A stretch of 33,231 nt of DNA from an uncultured Bacteroides sp. (GCA_900553815.1 USEY01000041.1:1-33231); one strand, 5' to 3'; positions 1 through 7,697 are shown, counted from the first letter of the stretch. Numbers and translations are program-made. The notes: generated from the sequence alone by a model not told the origin.

Positions 1-92
1 AAGACCTGGCTGGCCGCTTCATCAAGAACTTCGCTAAGTTCACTGGCAACGAAGCTGGTAAGGCTCTGGTAGCTGCTGGTCCGAAACTCTAA
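1..92 (+). CDS. pckA: Phosphoenolpyruvate carboxykinase (ATP), C-terminal end only
   Basis: Partial gene running in from the left edge; the frame starting at base 3 gives 29 residues and stops at TAA 90-92. The tail ends in ALVAAGPKL, the same ending I know from E. coli PckA, and the residues before it (IKNFAKFTGNEAGK) fit the family. ATP-dependent PEP carboxykinase interconverts oxaloacetate and phosphoenolpyruvate in the cytoplasm; in Bacteroides it is thought to run mainly towards oxaloacetate on the succinate route (family knowledge). All catalytic motifs lie outside the window, so the call rests on the tail alone. A strong terminator follows 25 bases downstream. Confidence 0.85.
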   Translation, partial: DLAGRFIKNFAKFTGNEAGKALVAAGPKL

Positions 93-116
93 TATAACCA
101 GTTTATTATAAAATTA

Positions 117-159
117 AGAGAGGATACGTTTTATAAGACGTATCCTCTCTCTTTTTTTT
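117..159 (+). terminator. Intrinsic terminator of pckA
   Basis: A perfect 13-bp stem (117-129 pairing with 138-150) with an 8-base loop is followed by C and eight T. It sits 24 bases after the pckA stop. It also lies just beyond the extended end of the LysR gene on the other strand, so it may serve both. Confidence 0.93.
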
Positions 160-178
160 CAGCAATACAATCCTGCTG

Positions 179-253
179 TTATCGTTTTCCTACAATTTTC
201 AGCAAGAAATCCACGAAGGCTATGGCCGACTTTTTACGATAAACGCCCTGAGG
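179..253 (-). pseudogene. Detached C-terminal tail of the LysR regulator, after an in-frame TGA
   Basis: Reading the minus strand straight through the TGA at 254-256 gives 24 more codons in the same frame, ending at TAA (179-181). The tail begins PQGVYRKKSAIAF and ends LLKIVGKR. This resembles the normal LysR C-terminus, where a YRKK-like segment followed by a hydrophobic helix is common. With it the protein would be 294 codons long, close to the usual family length of about 300; without it 269. This suggests a recent nonsense change (for example TGG or CGA to TGA) or a sequencing error. Confidence 0.6.
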
Positions 254-1063
254 TCAAAACAAAAAGCCATGTGAAGTCAAATGGTCATTACACAAAATAG
301 GCACTTGCACCAGTTCCTGTTCGCCTTTCACGGCCGCTTGCGTCAATATTGTCCCCCATCTTCCTCCTTTTAATGCATGTATAATGGTGTGCACATCGTC
401 TAATTCCACCCCAATAGACAGGGTTAACTGGTGACTTGCACACAACTCTTCTATTTTCTTTCGTGTAGCAAAACCTGCAGCCGGCAATATCAGCGGCACT
501 TGGGAAAGACGCTTCAAGGTGATGGATGAAAGCTCAGCCAACGGATGTGACTTATGTACAATGAAGTTAAGCCGAGAAGAGAAAAGAGGCAAGGTTTCAA
601 ACTCGCCTGTAACACCTTCAGGCATAAAAGAAAGGACAAAGTCCGGTCCCGTCCCATCCAGTTGCTTTAATAATTCTTCGGAAGTGTCAAAAGTAACTTT
701 CACTTGAATTTTAGGATGAGCTTTGGAAAAAAGCTCCAAGGCAGCCACCAGTAAAGGGCTCATGCTATAAGTCACGCCAATATGCAATACTCCAGCCTCT
801 ATACCCTGCAAATCACGAATAATCTGCCTACCATCGTCCGCATCATGAAGCGCACGGGCTGCATAAGGCAAAAAGGCCCGACCGGCTTCGGTTGGCACAA
901 TCCGTTTACCAATACGGTCAAAAAGAAGAATGTCCAGCTCATCTTCCAGTTGTTTGATTTGCTGTGAAAGTGTGCTTTGTGAGATATGAAGCACACGGGC
1001 AGCTTCAGAAAAGTTCTGCCGCTCACAAGCTTCCTTAAAATACTTCAGTTGACGTAATTCCAT
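254..1063 (-). CDS. LysR-family transcriptional regulator, probably truncated at the C-terminus
   Basis: A 269-residue protein with a typical LysR winged helix-turn-helix at residues 1-60 (MELRQLKYFKEACERQNFSE, then AARVLHISQSTLSQQIKQLE) and a periplasmic-binding-protein-like effector domain from about residue 90. The effector domain lacks the paired redox cysteines typical of OxyR, so a peroxide-sensing role cannot be read from it. It is divergent from a flavodoxin-like gene and a catalase gene, which LysR proteins often control; that target is inferred from position. An in-frame TGA ends the protein about 25 residues short of family length, and a good LysR-like tail continues in frame beyond it. 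The start is the ATG at 1063, 45 bases from a minus-strand TATATTTG. The shortened protein might still fold, but loss of the last helix could affect activity or oligomerisation. Confidence 0.88.
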   Translation of the reverse strand: MELRQLKYFKEACERQNFSEAARVLHISQSTLSQQIKQLEDELDILLFDRIGKRIVPTEAGRAFLPYAARALHDADDGRQIIRDLQGIEAGVLHIGVTYSMSPLLVAALELFSKAHPKIQVKVTFDTSEELLKQLDGTGPDFVLSFMPEGVTGEFETLPLFSSRLNFIVHKSHPLAELSSITLKRLSQVPLILPAAGFATRKKIEELCASHQLTLSIGVELDDVHTIIHALKGGRWGTILTQAAVKGEQELVQVPILCNDHLTSHGFLF

Positions 1064-1110
1064 GTATTAATCGTTTTTGTCTATAAGGTTCATCGAAAAA
1101 ATGAATGTTA

Positions 1111-1118
1111 CAAATATA
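1111..1118 (-). promoter_or_regulatory. Bacteroides-type -7 box for the LysR gene
   Basis: The minus strand reads TATATTTG, an exact match to TAnnTTTG, 48 bases upstream of the regulator's ATG. No clear TTG -33 element is seen. It mirrors the plus-strand box at 1140-1147, so the divergent promoters are back to back. Confidence 0.55.
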
Positions 1119-1139
1119 ATGCAATATTTAGCTTGTCTC

Positions 1140-1156
1140 TATATTTGTTCAAACAA
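1140..1156 (+). promoter_or_regulatory. -7 box plus overlapping palindrome before the flavodoxin-catalase pair
   Basis: TATATTTG at 1140-1147 matches TAnnTTTG. Overlapping it at 1145-1156 is TTGTTCAAACAA, with 5-bp arms around a 2-base centre. A regulator bound there would cover the likely transcription start, so this is a plausible operator, although LysR activators more often bind upstream. Which protein binds it is inference. Confidence 0.5.
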
Positions 1157-1167
1157 TAATCAGCAAG

Positions 1168-1635
1168 ATGAGAAATACAAACGGTTCAACAACTATCAAT
1201 AAGAAAGCCATAATTCTCTATTATAGTCATAAAGGGAAGACTGCTGCCTATGCCCGCGAGATAACCATGTATCTTTGGTCAAAAGGGTTGAGTGTTAGCC
1301 TCTGTTCCATATCCGATGCCAAGCTTGAAAAATTGCGGGAATACGACTACCTTATCACCGGATGTTGGACATGCGGCTGGTTTGTCATTGGTCAACATCC
1401 ACACAAATGCTGGAAGGATTTCAGCCGACAAATACAACAGTCAGTGCACGCCGAGCGTACGCTTCTTTTCACAACTTATAAAATTAGAACCGGAAGTATG
1501 TATTCACGCATGAAACAGGCGCTTGGCATCGCATCCAAGACCTCTATTCCTTTTCTGAAATCGCGAAATGGTCTGCTGACAGAAAAAGACAAAGCACAGT
1601 TGGACCTTTTTATTGGAATATCCCCTAATTACTAA
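1168..1635 (+). CDS. Flavodoxin-like protein upstream of catalase
   Basis: A 155-residue soluble protein with no signal peptide. Residues 14-30 (AIILYYSHKGKTAAYAR) form a flavodoxin-type first strand and phosphate-binding loop of the S-x-x-G-x-T kind (Ser20, Gly23, Thr25), which in this family holds the FMN phosphate. The next strand, DYLITGCWTCGW, carries Cys66 and Cys69 as a CxxC pair, with Cys81 nearby; whether these are redox active is unknown. Length is normal for a short-chain flavodoxin. It ends 18 bases before the catalase start, so the two are probably co-transcribed, suggesting a role in redox defence or electron supply. The partner reductase is not in the window. Confidence 0.8.
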   Translation: MRNTNGSTTINKKAIILYYSHKGKTAAYAREITMYLWSKGLSVSLCSISDAKLEKLREYDYLITGCWTCGWFVIGQHPHKCWKDFSRQIQQSVHAERTLLFTTYKIRTGSMYSRMKQALGIASKTSIPFLKSRNGLLTEKDKAQLDLFIGISPNY

Positions 1636-1653
1636 CTATAAACCTGACATTGT

Positions 1654-3123
1654 ATGGAAAAAAAGAAACTGACAAGTGCTTCTGGAGCACCCATTGCCGA
1701 CAACCAGAACGTAGCAACCGCAGGACGCCGAGGTCCGATGCTTTTACAAGATGTATGGTTCCTGGAAAAGCTAGCTCATTTTGACCGTGAAGTAATCCCC
1801 GAACGCCGCATGCATGCCAAAGGGTCGGGAGCTTTCGGTAAATTTACTGTAACCCACGATATCACGTCCTACACACGGGCGGCCATTTTCTCGCAAATAG
1901 GCAAGGAAACAGAAGTATTTGTCCGCTTCTCTACAGTAGCAGGCGAACGGGGAGCAGCAGATGCCGAGCGTGATATACGAGGATTTGCCATCAAATTCTA
2001 CACGGAAGAAGGGAACTGGGACCTGGTTGGCAATAATACTCCCGTCTTTTTCCTGCGTGACCCGCTGAAGTTTCCCGACTTGAACCATGCCGTAAAGCGC
2101 GACCCACGTACAAACATGCGCAGTGCACGCAACAACTGGGACTTCTGGACACTGCTACCCGAAGCTCTACACCAGGTGACCATCACAATGAGCGACCGCG
2201 GTATTCCGGCTTCATACCGCCACATGCACGGGTACGGCAGCCACACTTTCTCGTTTATTAATGCAGAAGGCAAACGTACTTGGGTGAAATTCCACCTGCG
2301 AACCCAGCAAGGCATCAAAAACTTAACAGACCAAGAGGCCGAAGCCATCATTGCCAAGGACCGTGAAAGCCACCAACGCGACTTATATGAAAGCATTGAA
2401 AGAGGAGACTTCCCCCGTTGGACCATGTATGTCCAGCTGATGACAGAAGAACAAGCCAATAATTGCCCATTCAATCCGTTCGACCTCACCAAAGTCTGGT
2501 CACAGAAACAATATCCGCTCATTGAAGTAGGAGTATTGGAACTGAACCGCAATCCTGAGAATTACTTTGCCGATGTGGAACAAGCTGCTTTCAATCCTGC
2601 CAACGTAGTGCCGGGCATCAGCTTCTCACCAGACCGTATGCTACAGGGACGCCTCTTTTCGTATGGCGACACACAACGTTACCGCCTGGGTGTGAACCAT
2701 CACCAGATTCCCGTCAACCGCAGCCGTTGTCCGTTCCTCAACATGTATCATCGAGATGGACAAATGAGAATAGACGGTAATCATGGCTCCACATTGGGAT
2801 ATGAACCTAACGGATATGGCGAGTGGCAACAACAATCAGAATATAAGGAGCCGCCCTTGGAACTGGATGGCGCCGCCTACCAATGGGATTACCGGGAAGA
2901 TGATGATGACTATTACTCACAAGCCGGCGACCTTTTCCGCCTCATGTCGCCCACACAACAACAGGTATTATTCGAGAATACCGCAAGAGCCATGGGTGAC
3001 ATACCTGAAGAAATAAAACTCCGGCACATACGCAACTGTCGCAAAGCTGATGAGAACTATGGCCGTGGAGTGGCACAGGCTTTAGGCATAGCCATGACAC
3101 ACCCGGGACTGGCAGAAAGCTGA
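1654..3123 (+). CDS. katA: Monofunctional heme catalase
   Basis: A 489-residue small-subunit catalase that converts hydrogen peroxide to water and oxygen in the cytoplasm. The distal His is in [14 protein letters not shown] (His54), the partner Asn in [10 protein letters not shown] (about Asn127), and the heme-ligating Tyr in [12 protein letters not shown] (about residue 337). The length and the [14 protein letters not shown] region fit the small NADPH-binding type common in Bacteroides, where it is often called KatB. No signal peptide is present. It follows the flavodoxin-like gene by 18 bases and has no promoter of its own that I can see, so expression probably comes from 1140. Regulation by the divergent LysR protein is likely by position only. 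Nothing looks broken. Confidence 0.97.
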   Translation: MEKKKLTSASGAPIADNQNVATAGRRGPMLLQDVWFLEKLAHFDREVIPERRMHAKGSGAFGKFTVTHDITSYTRAAIFSQIGKETEVFVRFSTVAGERGAADAERDIRGFAIKFYTEEGNWDLVGNNTPVFFLRDPLKFPDLNHAVKRDPRTNMRSARNNWDFWTLLPEALHQVTITMSDRGIPASYRHMHGYGSHTFSFINAEGKRTWVKFHLRTQQGIKNLTDQEAEAIIAKDRESHQRDLYESIERGDFPRWTMYVQLMTEEQANNCPFNPFDLTKVWSQKQYPLIEVGVLELNRNPENYFADVEQAAFNPANVVPGISFSPDRMLQGRLFSYGDTQRYRLGVNHHQIPVNRSRCPFLNMYHRDGQMRIDGNHGSTLGYEPNGYGEWQQQSEYKEPPLELDGAAYQWDYREDDDDYYSQAGDLFRLMSPTQQQVLFENTARAMGDIPEEIKLRHIRNCRKADENYGRGVAQALGIAMTHPGLAES

Positions 3124-3141
3124 CATATACTTTAAATCCAA

Positions 3142-3208
3142 TCCTTTATCTCCTGCAACGAGCAGACTGCTACAATCCAAAGAAAGCTCTAAACAGGAGA
3201 TTAAAGGA
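3142..3208. other. Long imperfect hairpin after catalase
   Basis: TCCTTTATCTCCTG (3142-3155) pairs with CAGGAGATTAAAGGA (3194-3208) with a single bulged base, giving about 14 bp around a 38-base loop. It lies just after the catalase stop. No T run follows, so it is a weak terminator candidate or an mRNA 3'-end stabiliser. Confidence 0.45.
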
Positions 3209-3250
3209 CGGAAATTAAGAGGTGAATGATAGGATAAAGAAATATTTTTG

Positions 3251-3258
3251 TAGTTTTG
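3251..3258 (+). promoter_or_regulatory. Bacteroides-type -7 box for the DUF6565-like lipoprotein
   Basis: TAGTTTTG matches TAnnTTTG exactly, 37 bases before the ATG at 3296. No TTG -33 element is seen at the expected distance. Confidence 0.55.
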
Positions 3259-3295
3259 CCATCAAACAAATTACCTATCAAAAACAGAAACACCT

Positions 3296-3664
3296 ATGAA
3301 AAAGTACATCTTGTTGCTTCTACTTGCCGTTATCACCATGAACTATCAGGCTTGCCAACCTAAAAACGACCGTATAGCCGACCTGAAAGATTTCGTGGAA
3401 GAAATTGCAGAAGACGGTCAGGACTACACCAGCGAACAGTGGGAGAAGGCCAATGAAAAGTTCACTAAACTGCTAGACAAAATCAATTCCTACGATGACC
3501 TGAGCGAGGAAGAACTGAAAGAAGTGGCCAAACTACAAGGCCAATACGCTGCCACCGTATTCAAGAACAGCGGTAAAGCCATTATGGAGCAAATGGAAAA
3601 GGCTGGTGCTGCACTCGACGGATTCATGGAAGGCCTGCAAGAAGGTTCTGAAGAAGAACGTTAA
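3296..3664 (+). CDS. Small helical lipoprotein, DUF6565-like
   Basis: A 122-residue protein. Residues 1-20 are a lipoprotein signal ending at Cys20 (MNYQAC), followed by QPKNDR, so it is probably anchored in a membrane. The rest is highly charged and predicted helical, rich in Glu and Lys (for example SEQWEKANEKFTKLLDKI and LSEEELKEVAKLQG), resembling the small helical Bacteroides lipoproteins grouped as DUF6565. Function is unknown. It has its own promoter box and terminator, so it is a single-gene unit. No enzyme motif is visible. Confidence 0.8.
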   Translation: MKKYILLLLLAVITMNYQACQPKNDRIADLKDFVEEIAEDGQDYTSEQWEKANEKFTKLLDKINSYDDLSEEELKEVAKLQGQYAATVFKNSGKAIMEQMEKAGAALDGFMEGLQEGSEEER

Positions 3665-3691
3665 CTCGTTTCTAGAAACCCAAAACATACT

Positions 3692-3750
3692 AAAATCCGG
3701 TTGCAACAGGAGAACATCAAACCTGTTGCAATCGGATTTTCTTCTTTTCT
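3692..3750 (+). terminator. Intrinsic terminator after the DUF6565-like gene
   Basis: A 19-bp stem (3692-3710 with 3722-3740, one G-U pair) around an 11-base loop is followed by a pyrimidine tract CTTCTTTTCTTC. It sits 27 bases after the stop. Confidence 0.9.
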
Positions 3751-3842
3751 TCATCCCCCATTCCCAAGCTATTTCCGTTCCACAAACCATAAAAAATAGC
3801 AAAAAAAGAGTTCAACTTCGACAGTGTTCTGCCAGATTTTGG

Positions 3843-3850
3843 TAGCTTTG
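3843..3850 (+). promoter_or_regulatory. Bacteroides-type -7 box for the nitroreductase lipoprotein
   Basis: TAGCTTTG matches TAnnTTTG exactly, 23 bases before the ATG at 3874. A weak TTCG at 3817-3820 is the closest -33 candidate. Confidence 0.55.
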
Positions 3851-3873
3851 CCAAAACACATAATAGCTAAAGT

Positions 3874-4542
3874 ATGAACGCATTAAAAAGAACCATCAAC
3901 GGCCTATGCCTATGTACACTGCTTGGCATCATGGCCACAGGCATAACTGCCTGCACCCCGCAAGAAAAAAAGGCCGAAACAGCCGCAACTGAACAACAAC
4001 CGACCGAGAACCAGGTCATCAAAACCATCATGGAGCGCCGAAGCATACGCAAGTACAAGCCACAGCCTGTAGGCCGCGACACCATGCAAGTGATACTGAA
4101 CTGCGGAATCAATGCCCCCAACGGCATGAACAAGCAATCGTGGGAAATACGTGTAGTGGACAATCCTGAATTCATCAATGGCGTAACGGCACTCTACACA
4201 AAAGCCAATCCCAAAGCAGCTGAAGACCCATCGTTCAAAAACATGTTCCGCAATGCTCCTACTGTAGTTTTCATTGCCAATGACCCATCTTACGACTGCT
4301 CGCAAATTGACTGCGGACTACTGGGCGGCAACATGATACTCTCCGCACAATCCATGGGAATAGGTTCCTGCTGCTTGGGTGGTCCTGCACGCTTCATGAA
4401 ACAGCCCGAAGCCGCCGAATACCTGAAAATGCTGAACTTCAGTGAAGGTTATGAACTGCTCTATTGCATTGCCTTCGGCTACCCAGACGAAGCACCGGCT
4501 GCCAAGCCCAGAAATGCCGAGAAAATCAAATTCATAGATTAA
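3874..4542 (+). CDS. Nitroreductase-family lipoprotein
   Basis: A 222-residue protein with a lipoprotein signal ending GITAC (Cys27), then a charged linker, then a nitroreductase fold from about residue 47. ERRSIRKYKPQPV is the usual FMN-phosphate-binding start of the family. NAPNGMNKQSWEI and the later LLGGNMILSAQSMGIGSCCL segment also fit the fold. Family members use FMN and NAD(P)H to reduce nitro groups, quinones or similar substrates; here the substrate is unknown. The lipobox implies a location outside the cytoplasm, which is unusual for an enzyme with non-covalent FMN and raises the question of its electron donor. It is a single-gene unit with its own promoter box, convergent with the small winged-helix gene across a shared terminator. 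Confidence 0.88.
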   Translation: MNALKRTINGLCLCTLLGIMATGITACTPQEKKAETAATEQQPTENQVIKTIMERRSIRKYKPQPVGRDTMQVILNCGINAPNGMNKQSWEIRVVDNPEFINGVTALYTKANPKAAEDPSFKNMFRNAPTVVFIANDPSYDCSQIDCGLLGGNMILSAQSMGIGSCCLGGPARFMKQPEAAEYLKMLNFSEGYELLYCIAFGYPDEAPAAKPRNAEKIKFID

Positions 4543-4576
4543 CAGGCAAATTAAAATCTATAATCACATAAAACAG

Positions 4577-4620
4577 GACAGGCATGCCCACCGGATATAA
4601 ACCGGAAAAGCATGCCTGTC
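4577..4620. terminator. Bidirectional hairpin terminator
   Basis: A perfect 11-bp stem (GACAGGCATGC at 4577-4587 with 4610-4620) encloses an inner CCGG/CCGG stem. It lies between two convergent genes and is followed by TTGATAAAAA on the plus strand and by CTGTTTTATG on the minus strand. The T runs are modest. Confidence 0.7.
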
Positions 4621-4646
4621 TTGATAAAAATCGCCCCTGCCTATTA

Positions 4647-4859
4647 CTAAGCCAACGACGGAGACAAACGATAGTAGACAGACTGGCATTCACTAAACTG
4701 TTCTACCTTACGCTCACGAATCAACTGAGCCAAAGCCAGGCAAAGGTCTGTGCTGGCCAAATTGGATAGCTTCTGAAGCTGGCCGAACGAACAGCGCGTA
4801 TAATGCAACAACACCTCATAGACCAGCAGGCTATTCTTCTTGATAAACTGTAAATTCAT
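4647..4859 (-). CDS. Small winged-helix-like protein (DUF2582-like)
   Basis: About 70 residues, starting MNLQFIKKNSLLVYEVLL. An in-frame ATG lies eight codons upstream at 4883, but AAAGGA sits 8 bases before the ATG at 4859, so the inner start is preferred. The pattern helix (LLVYEVLLHY), helix (SFGQLQKLSN), helix (ASTDLCLALAQLIRERKV) and a short wing (EQFSECQSVYYRL) fits a compact winged helix of the kind found in Bacteroides DUF2582-type proteins. It may bind DNA or mediate protein contacts; no target is evident. It stands alone, convergent with the nitroreductase gene. Confidence 0.7.
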   Translation of the reverse strand: MNLQFIKKNSLLVYEVLLHYTRCSFGQLQKLSNLASTDLCLALAQLIRERKVEQFSECQSVYYRLSPSLA

Positions 4860-4883
4860 ATCCAAATCCTTTCTTTTTACCAC

Positions 4884-5192
4884 CGCCTTGACGGCAAAAC
4901 GAAGTAACGCAAAATTCTTCAGAAAACAATTGTCATTTACAAGTTTAAAGCATTCTTTTGGTCACTTTTTGTTAAAATACAGAAAACTGACCACCAAAGA
5001 ATGAAAATAGAACACCTGATGGCAGTGATAATAAAAAGAATTACAAAAGTGAATCTCCACGACCTCTCTAAAAACTACCCTCCACTCTATACAATAACAG
5101 CCAACACTTGCTGCAGTGAGAATTAACAGCTACCACACTGGGAGCAAATATCGACCTCGGCATCATCTGTAAACCGGTTCTGCCACTCCACC
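4884..5192. other. Gene-free gap with an imperfect inverted repeat
   Basis: No convincing gene is seen. An inverted repeat of CATTCTTTTGGTCA (4951-4964) and TGACCACCAAAGAATG (4988-5003) lies about 90 bases upstream of the winged-helix gene; the arms pair over 14 bp with a 2-base bulge. It could be an operator for that gene or a weak terminator for the AraC gene, as both are on the minus strand. No exact TAnnTTTG box was found here. Confidence 0.45.
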
Positions 5193-6047
5193 TTAACGAA
5201 AGCATTTTCTGAATTCACGTGGCGTGCAGGCGTTCAGCTTCAAGAAAGCCGCATTGAAACTACTTACAGAACCAAATCCACACTGAAACACTATGTCGGC
5301 CACACTGTCTGTAGTAGAAACCAACAACCTCTGGGCATGCGCAATGCGCTCCTCCACGATATATTCACCCAGCGTCACGCCAAAGGTCTTCTTAAACAAA
5401 GCGTTGGCATAGTCTGGATGCAATCCTACAGCCGCTCCCACATCGGCCACCTTAATAGGATTCCGATAATTGCGTGCAATATAAATGGCAATCTGTTCTA
5501 CCAGACTAATCTCGCCGGAAACAACAGGTAAAACAGCCCTCCCCAGTTCTACCTTCATGGCCGATGCCATGCGCAAGAAACGGGCATGAAGTTCCAAGGA
5601 TACAATCTCCGAAAAATAACGTCCGCCCACTTCTCCCAGCATACGCCTCAACATATAGGCATCATAGTCAGGCTCGTCTGACGGCTGCTCGGCATCCAGC
5701 AACAGCTCACCTTTAAAAAGCTTTTCCGTAAAAGCTTGCGGCAGCCCCCAACTCAGGAACAGAGAGAAAGGAATGGTACACACATAATAAGGAGCAGTGC
5801 CTTCGCTATGGATAATCTGGTGAGGTATCAAGCCCCAAAACAGAGCAAGCCTACGGCTGGGCACCTGAACCCTCCTGTCCTGAAACAGATAGATCAGCGA
5901 ACCTTCGGGCAAGTAGTTCAACTCTATCTCATTATGCCTGTCCGGCCTGCGCATCAGACAGGGAGTCCACAACTCACACGTCAGTCCATAAGGCCTCAAC
6001 TCACCGCGCCGGGCGTCAAATCGGTTCAAAATCTCGGAATCCCGCAT
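5193..6047 (-). CDS. AraC-family transcriptional regulator
   Basis: A 284-residue protein. The N-terminal half (about 20-120) looks like a cupin-type sensor domain, with RHNEIELNYLPEGSLIYLF followed by a strand-rich stretch, similar in layout to MelR-like regulators. The last 100 residues form two helix-turn-helix motifs: VADVGAAVGLHPDYANALF, then a second motif around SVADIVFQCGFGSVSSFNAA and the closing TPREFRKCF. It is divergent from the exported DUF1593 gene, with only 77 bases between the two starts, so it probably controls that gene in response to a small ligand, perhaps a sugar or nucleoside. The ligand is not shown by the sequence. Confidence 0.93.
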   Translation of the reverse strand: MRDSEILNRFDARRGELRPYGLTCELWTPCLMRRPDRHNEIELNYLPEGSLIYLFQDRRVQVPSRRLALFWGLIPHQIIHSEGTAPYYVCTIPFSLFLSWGLPQAFTEKLFKGELLLDAEQPSDEPDYDAYMLRRMLGEVGGRYFSEIVSLELHARFLRMASAMKVELGRAVLPVVSGEISLVEQIAIYIARNYRNPIKVADVGAAVGLHPDYANALFKKTFGVTLGEYIVEERIAHAQRLLVSTTDSVADIVFQCGFGSVSSFNAAFLKLNACTPREFRKCFR

Positions 6048-6062
6048 AAAATATCCAGTAAT

Positions 6063-6099
6063 CAGTTATTTTTTATTAGATAACTGCCGTAAATTTACG
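6063..6099. promoter_or_regulatory. Symmetric divergent control region, AraC / DUF1593
   Basis: Two inverted repeats sit in the 77-base intergenic region: CAGTTAT / ATAACTG (6063-6069 and 6080-6086) and the perfect palindrome CGTAAATTTACG (6088-6099). The palindrome presents TAAATTTA, one base from TAnnTTTG, on both strands, so one site could serve as the -7 box in both directions. The first repeat is a candidate AraC-family or other operator. Confidence 0.45.
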
Positions 6100-6124
6100 C
6101 AATAAAATCTAACAGACTAATAAT

Positions 6125-7531
6125 ATGAAAGCAAAACACACATTTATTGCTCTGGGAATGCTGCTGGGATTTGCCACATCCTCTACTGCCATGGCTTCTC
6201 TGCCAAGCAAGCAGCAACCACTGAAACCACGCATTGTTGTATTGACCGACGTATCAACCTGGGAAACCGACGACAGCGAATCGCTGGTGCGGCTATTCTC
6301 TTATGCCGACCTGTTTGAGATTGAAGGTATTGTATTCACCACCGGATGGAGTTTAAGCAGCATACGCGATGACTTCTTCCAGCTTATCCACAATCCGCTC
6401 AACGCTTACGAAAAAGACCTGCCCAACCTGATGAAACGTTCCGCGCAACAAGGCTTCCTGAAAGACGAGGAAAAGCAGCGTATAGGCTACTGGCCCAGCG
6501 CCGAATACCTACGCAGCCGGGTTGTCTACGGCAGTCGGAACAGGGGTATGAAGTTTATTGGCGAAGGTAACGACTCCGACGGCAGCCGGCTCATCATTGA
6601 GCAAGCCGACAAGAAAGACAAACGCCCGCTATGGGTACTGCTCTGGGGTGGAGGGAATACCGTAGCACAGGCCGTATGGCGGGTAAAACAGGAAAGAAGC
6701 GAAGCAGACCTGCAGAAATTCCTCAAAAAAATCCGTATCTACGCCATCACCGACCAAGACCGCGACCAGAAGACTCCCTACGAAGACAGCTCACACCTGT
6801 GGCTCCGAAAGGAATTTGCCGGACAACTGATGTTCTTGTGGGACGAAAGTGCCTGGCTCTACCAAAACGGAACAGGCAGAAGCAACTGGCAAGAATATGA
6901 AGAGAACATACAAACCCACGGCAACCTGGGCAAGGAATATCCTAAATATAAATATGGTGTGGAAGGCGATACGCCCTCGTTCCTCTACGTCATGCCCAAC
7001 GGACTGCACGACACACAAAAACCTACTCAAGGCAGTTGGGGCGGATTCTTTGAATGGGGACAAGGCCCTGACAAGCAAACCGACTCATACACCAACCATC
7101 AAGGCAAGGCACAGCAGACATCGCGCAAATACGAAGCCTATTTCTATCCGGCCATCTTCAACGACTTTGCCGCCCGCATGGACTGGGCCGACAAAGGTGA
7201 GGGAAACAGAAACCCCGTAATCAACATCAAAGGAACACGGACATTGGAAATAGCCGAATATAAAGTAAAAGTCGGAGAAGAGTTCTGCCCCGACGCCACG
7301 GCCACCTATGACCCCGACGGCAACCAGCTTAACTTCAAATGGTGGATACTGCCCGAAGCCGGTACTTATCAACAGACAGTAAACATAGAACAGTCCAACC
7401 AAGCCCGCCCCATCTTGCACATACCAACGGATGCAGCAGGCCATACCCTACACCTCATTTGCGAAGTAACGGACAACGGCACTCCCTCCCTAACTTCTTA
7501 CAGAAGACTCATCCTGCACGTCGGGAAATAA
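6125..7531 (+). CDS. Secreted nucleoside-hydrolase-like protein (DUF1593, Sde0182-like)
   Basis: A 468-residue exported protein. Residues 1-24 are a signal peptide (ALGMLLGFATSSTAMA). The catalytic-like domain starts RIVVLTDVSTWETDDSESL, with an Asp cluster like the metal-binding start of nucleoside hydrolases, and includes LWVLLWGGGNTVAQAVW, a conserved glycine-rich segment. The C-terminal part (about 375-468) is a beta-sandwich beginning around GTRTLEIAEYKVKVGEEF, like the C-terminal domain of cellulose-binding Sde0182 proteins. Family members are suspected to hydrolyse glycosidic bonds in the periplasm or outside the cell; no substrate has been read from this sequence. No lipobox is present. 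Expression is probably set by the divergent AraC regulator. Confidence 0.88.
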   Translation: MKAKHTFIALGMLLGFATSSTAMASLPSKQQPLKPRIVVLTDVSTWETDDSESLVRLFSYADLFEIEGIVFTTGWSLSSIRDDFFQLIHNPLNAYEKDLPNLMKRSAQQGFLKDEEKQRIGYWPSAEYLRSRVVYGSRNRGMKFIGEGNDSDGSRLIIEQADKKDKRPLWVLLWGGGNTVAQAVWRVKQERSEADLQKFLKKIRIYAITDQDRDQKTPYEDSSHLWLRKEFAGQLMFLWDESAWLYQNGTGRSNWQEYEENIQTHGNLGKEYPKYKYGVEGDTPSFLYVMPNGLHDTQKPTQGSWGGFFEWGQGPDKQTDSYTNHQGKAQQTSRKYEAYFYPAIFNDFAARMDWADKGEGNRNPVINIKGTRTLEIAEYKVKVGEEFCPDATATYDPDGNQLNFKWWILPEAGTYQQTVNIEQSNQARPILHIPTDAAGHTLHLICEVTDNGTPSLTSYRRLILHVGK

Positions 7532-7581
7532 ACTTGCAACACCATAAACCAGATACAGAGCCACCACGCACTATAAAAAAA

Positions 7582-7622
7582 GGAAAGAAAGATTATAGGC
7601 AACTACTATATTCTTTCTTTCC
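7582..7622 (+). terminator. Hairpin after the DUF1593 gene
   Basis: GGAAAGAAAGA (7582-7592) pairs with TCTTTCTTTCC (7612-7622). The stem is purine/pyrimidine rich. It acts with the second hairpin that follows it and probably ends the DUF1593 transcript. Confidence 0.6.
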
Positions 7623-7630
7623 CTAACCAG

Positions 7631-7670
7631 AACGGCCATTCCTTTTGCTTGGGAATGGCCGTTTCCTTTT
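7631..7670. terminator. Strong hairpin between convergent DUF1593 and typA
   Basis: A perfect 12-bp stem, AACGGCCATTCC (7631-7642) with 7652-7663, encloses a 9-base loop and is followed by TCCTTTTATATT on the plus strand. It lies between the two convergent stops, so it may also end typA. Confidence 0.8.
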
Positions 7671-7697
7671 ATATTATGTCTACTCAATAGAGCTGCA

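Noticed and set aside
254..256. Selenocysteine at the TGA in the LysR gene
   Set aside because: No LysR proteins are known with selenocysteine, and I see no stem-loop of the required kind just after the codon.
254..1063. Calling the LysR gene oxyR from its place next to catalase
   Set aside because: It lacks the OxyR redox cysteine pair and motif; position alone is not enough.
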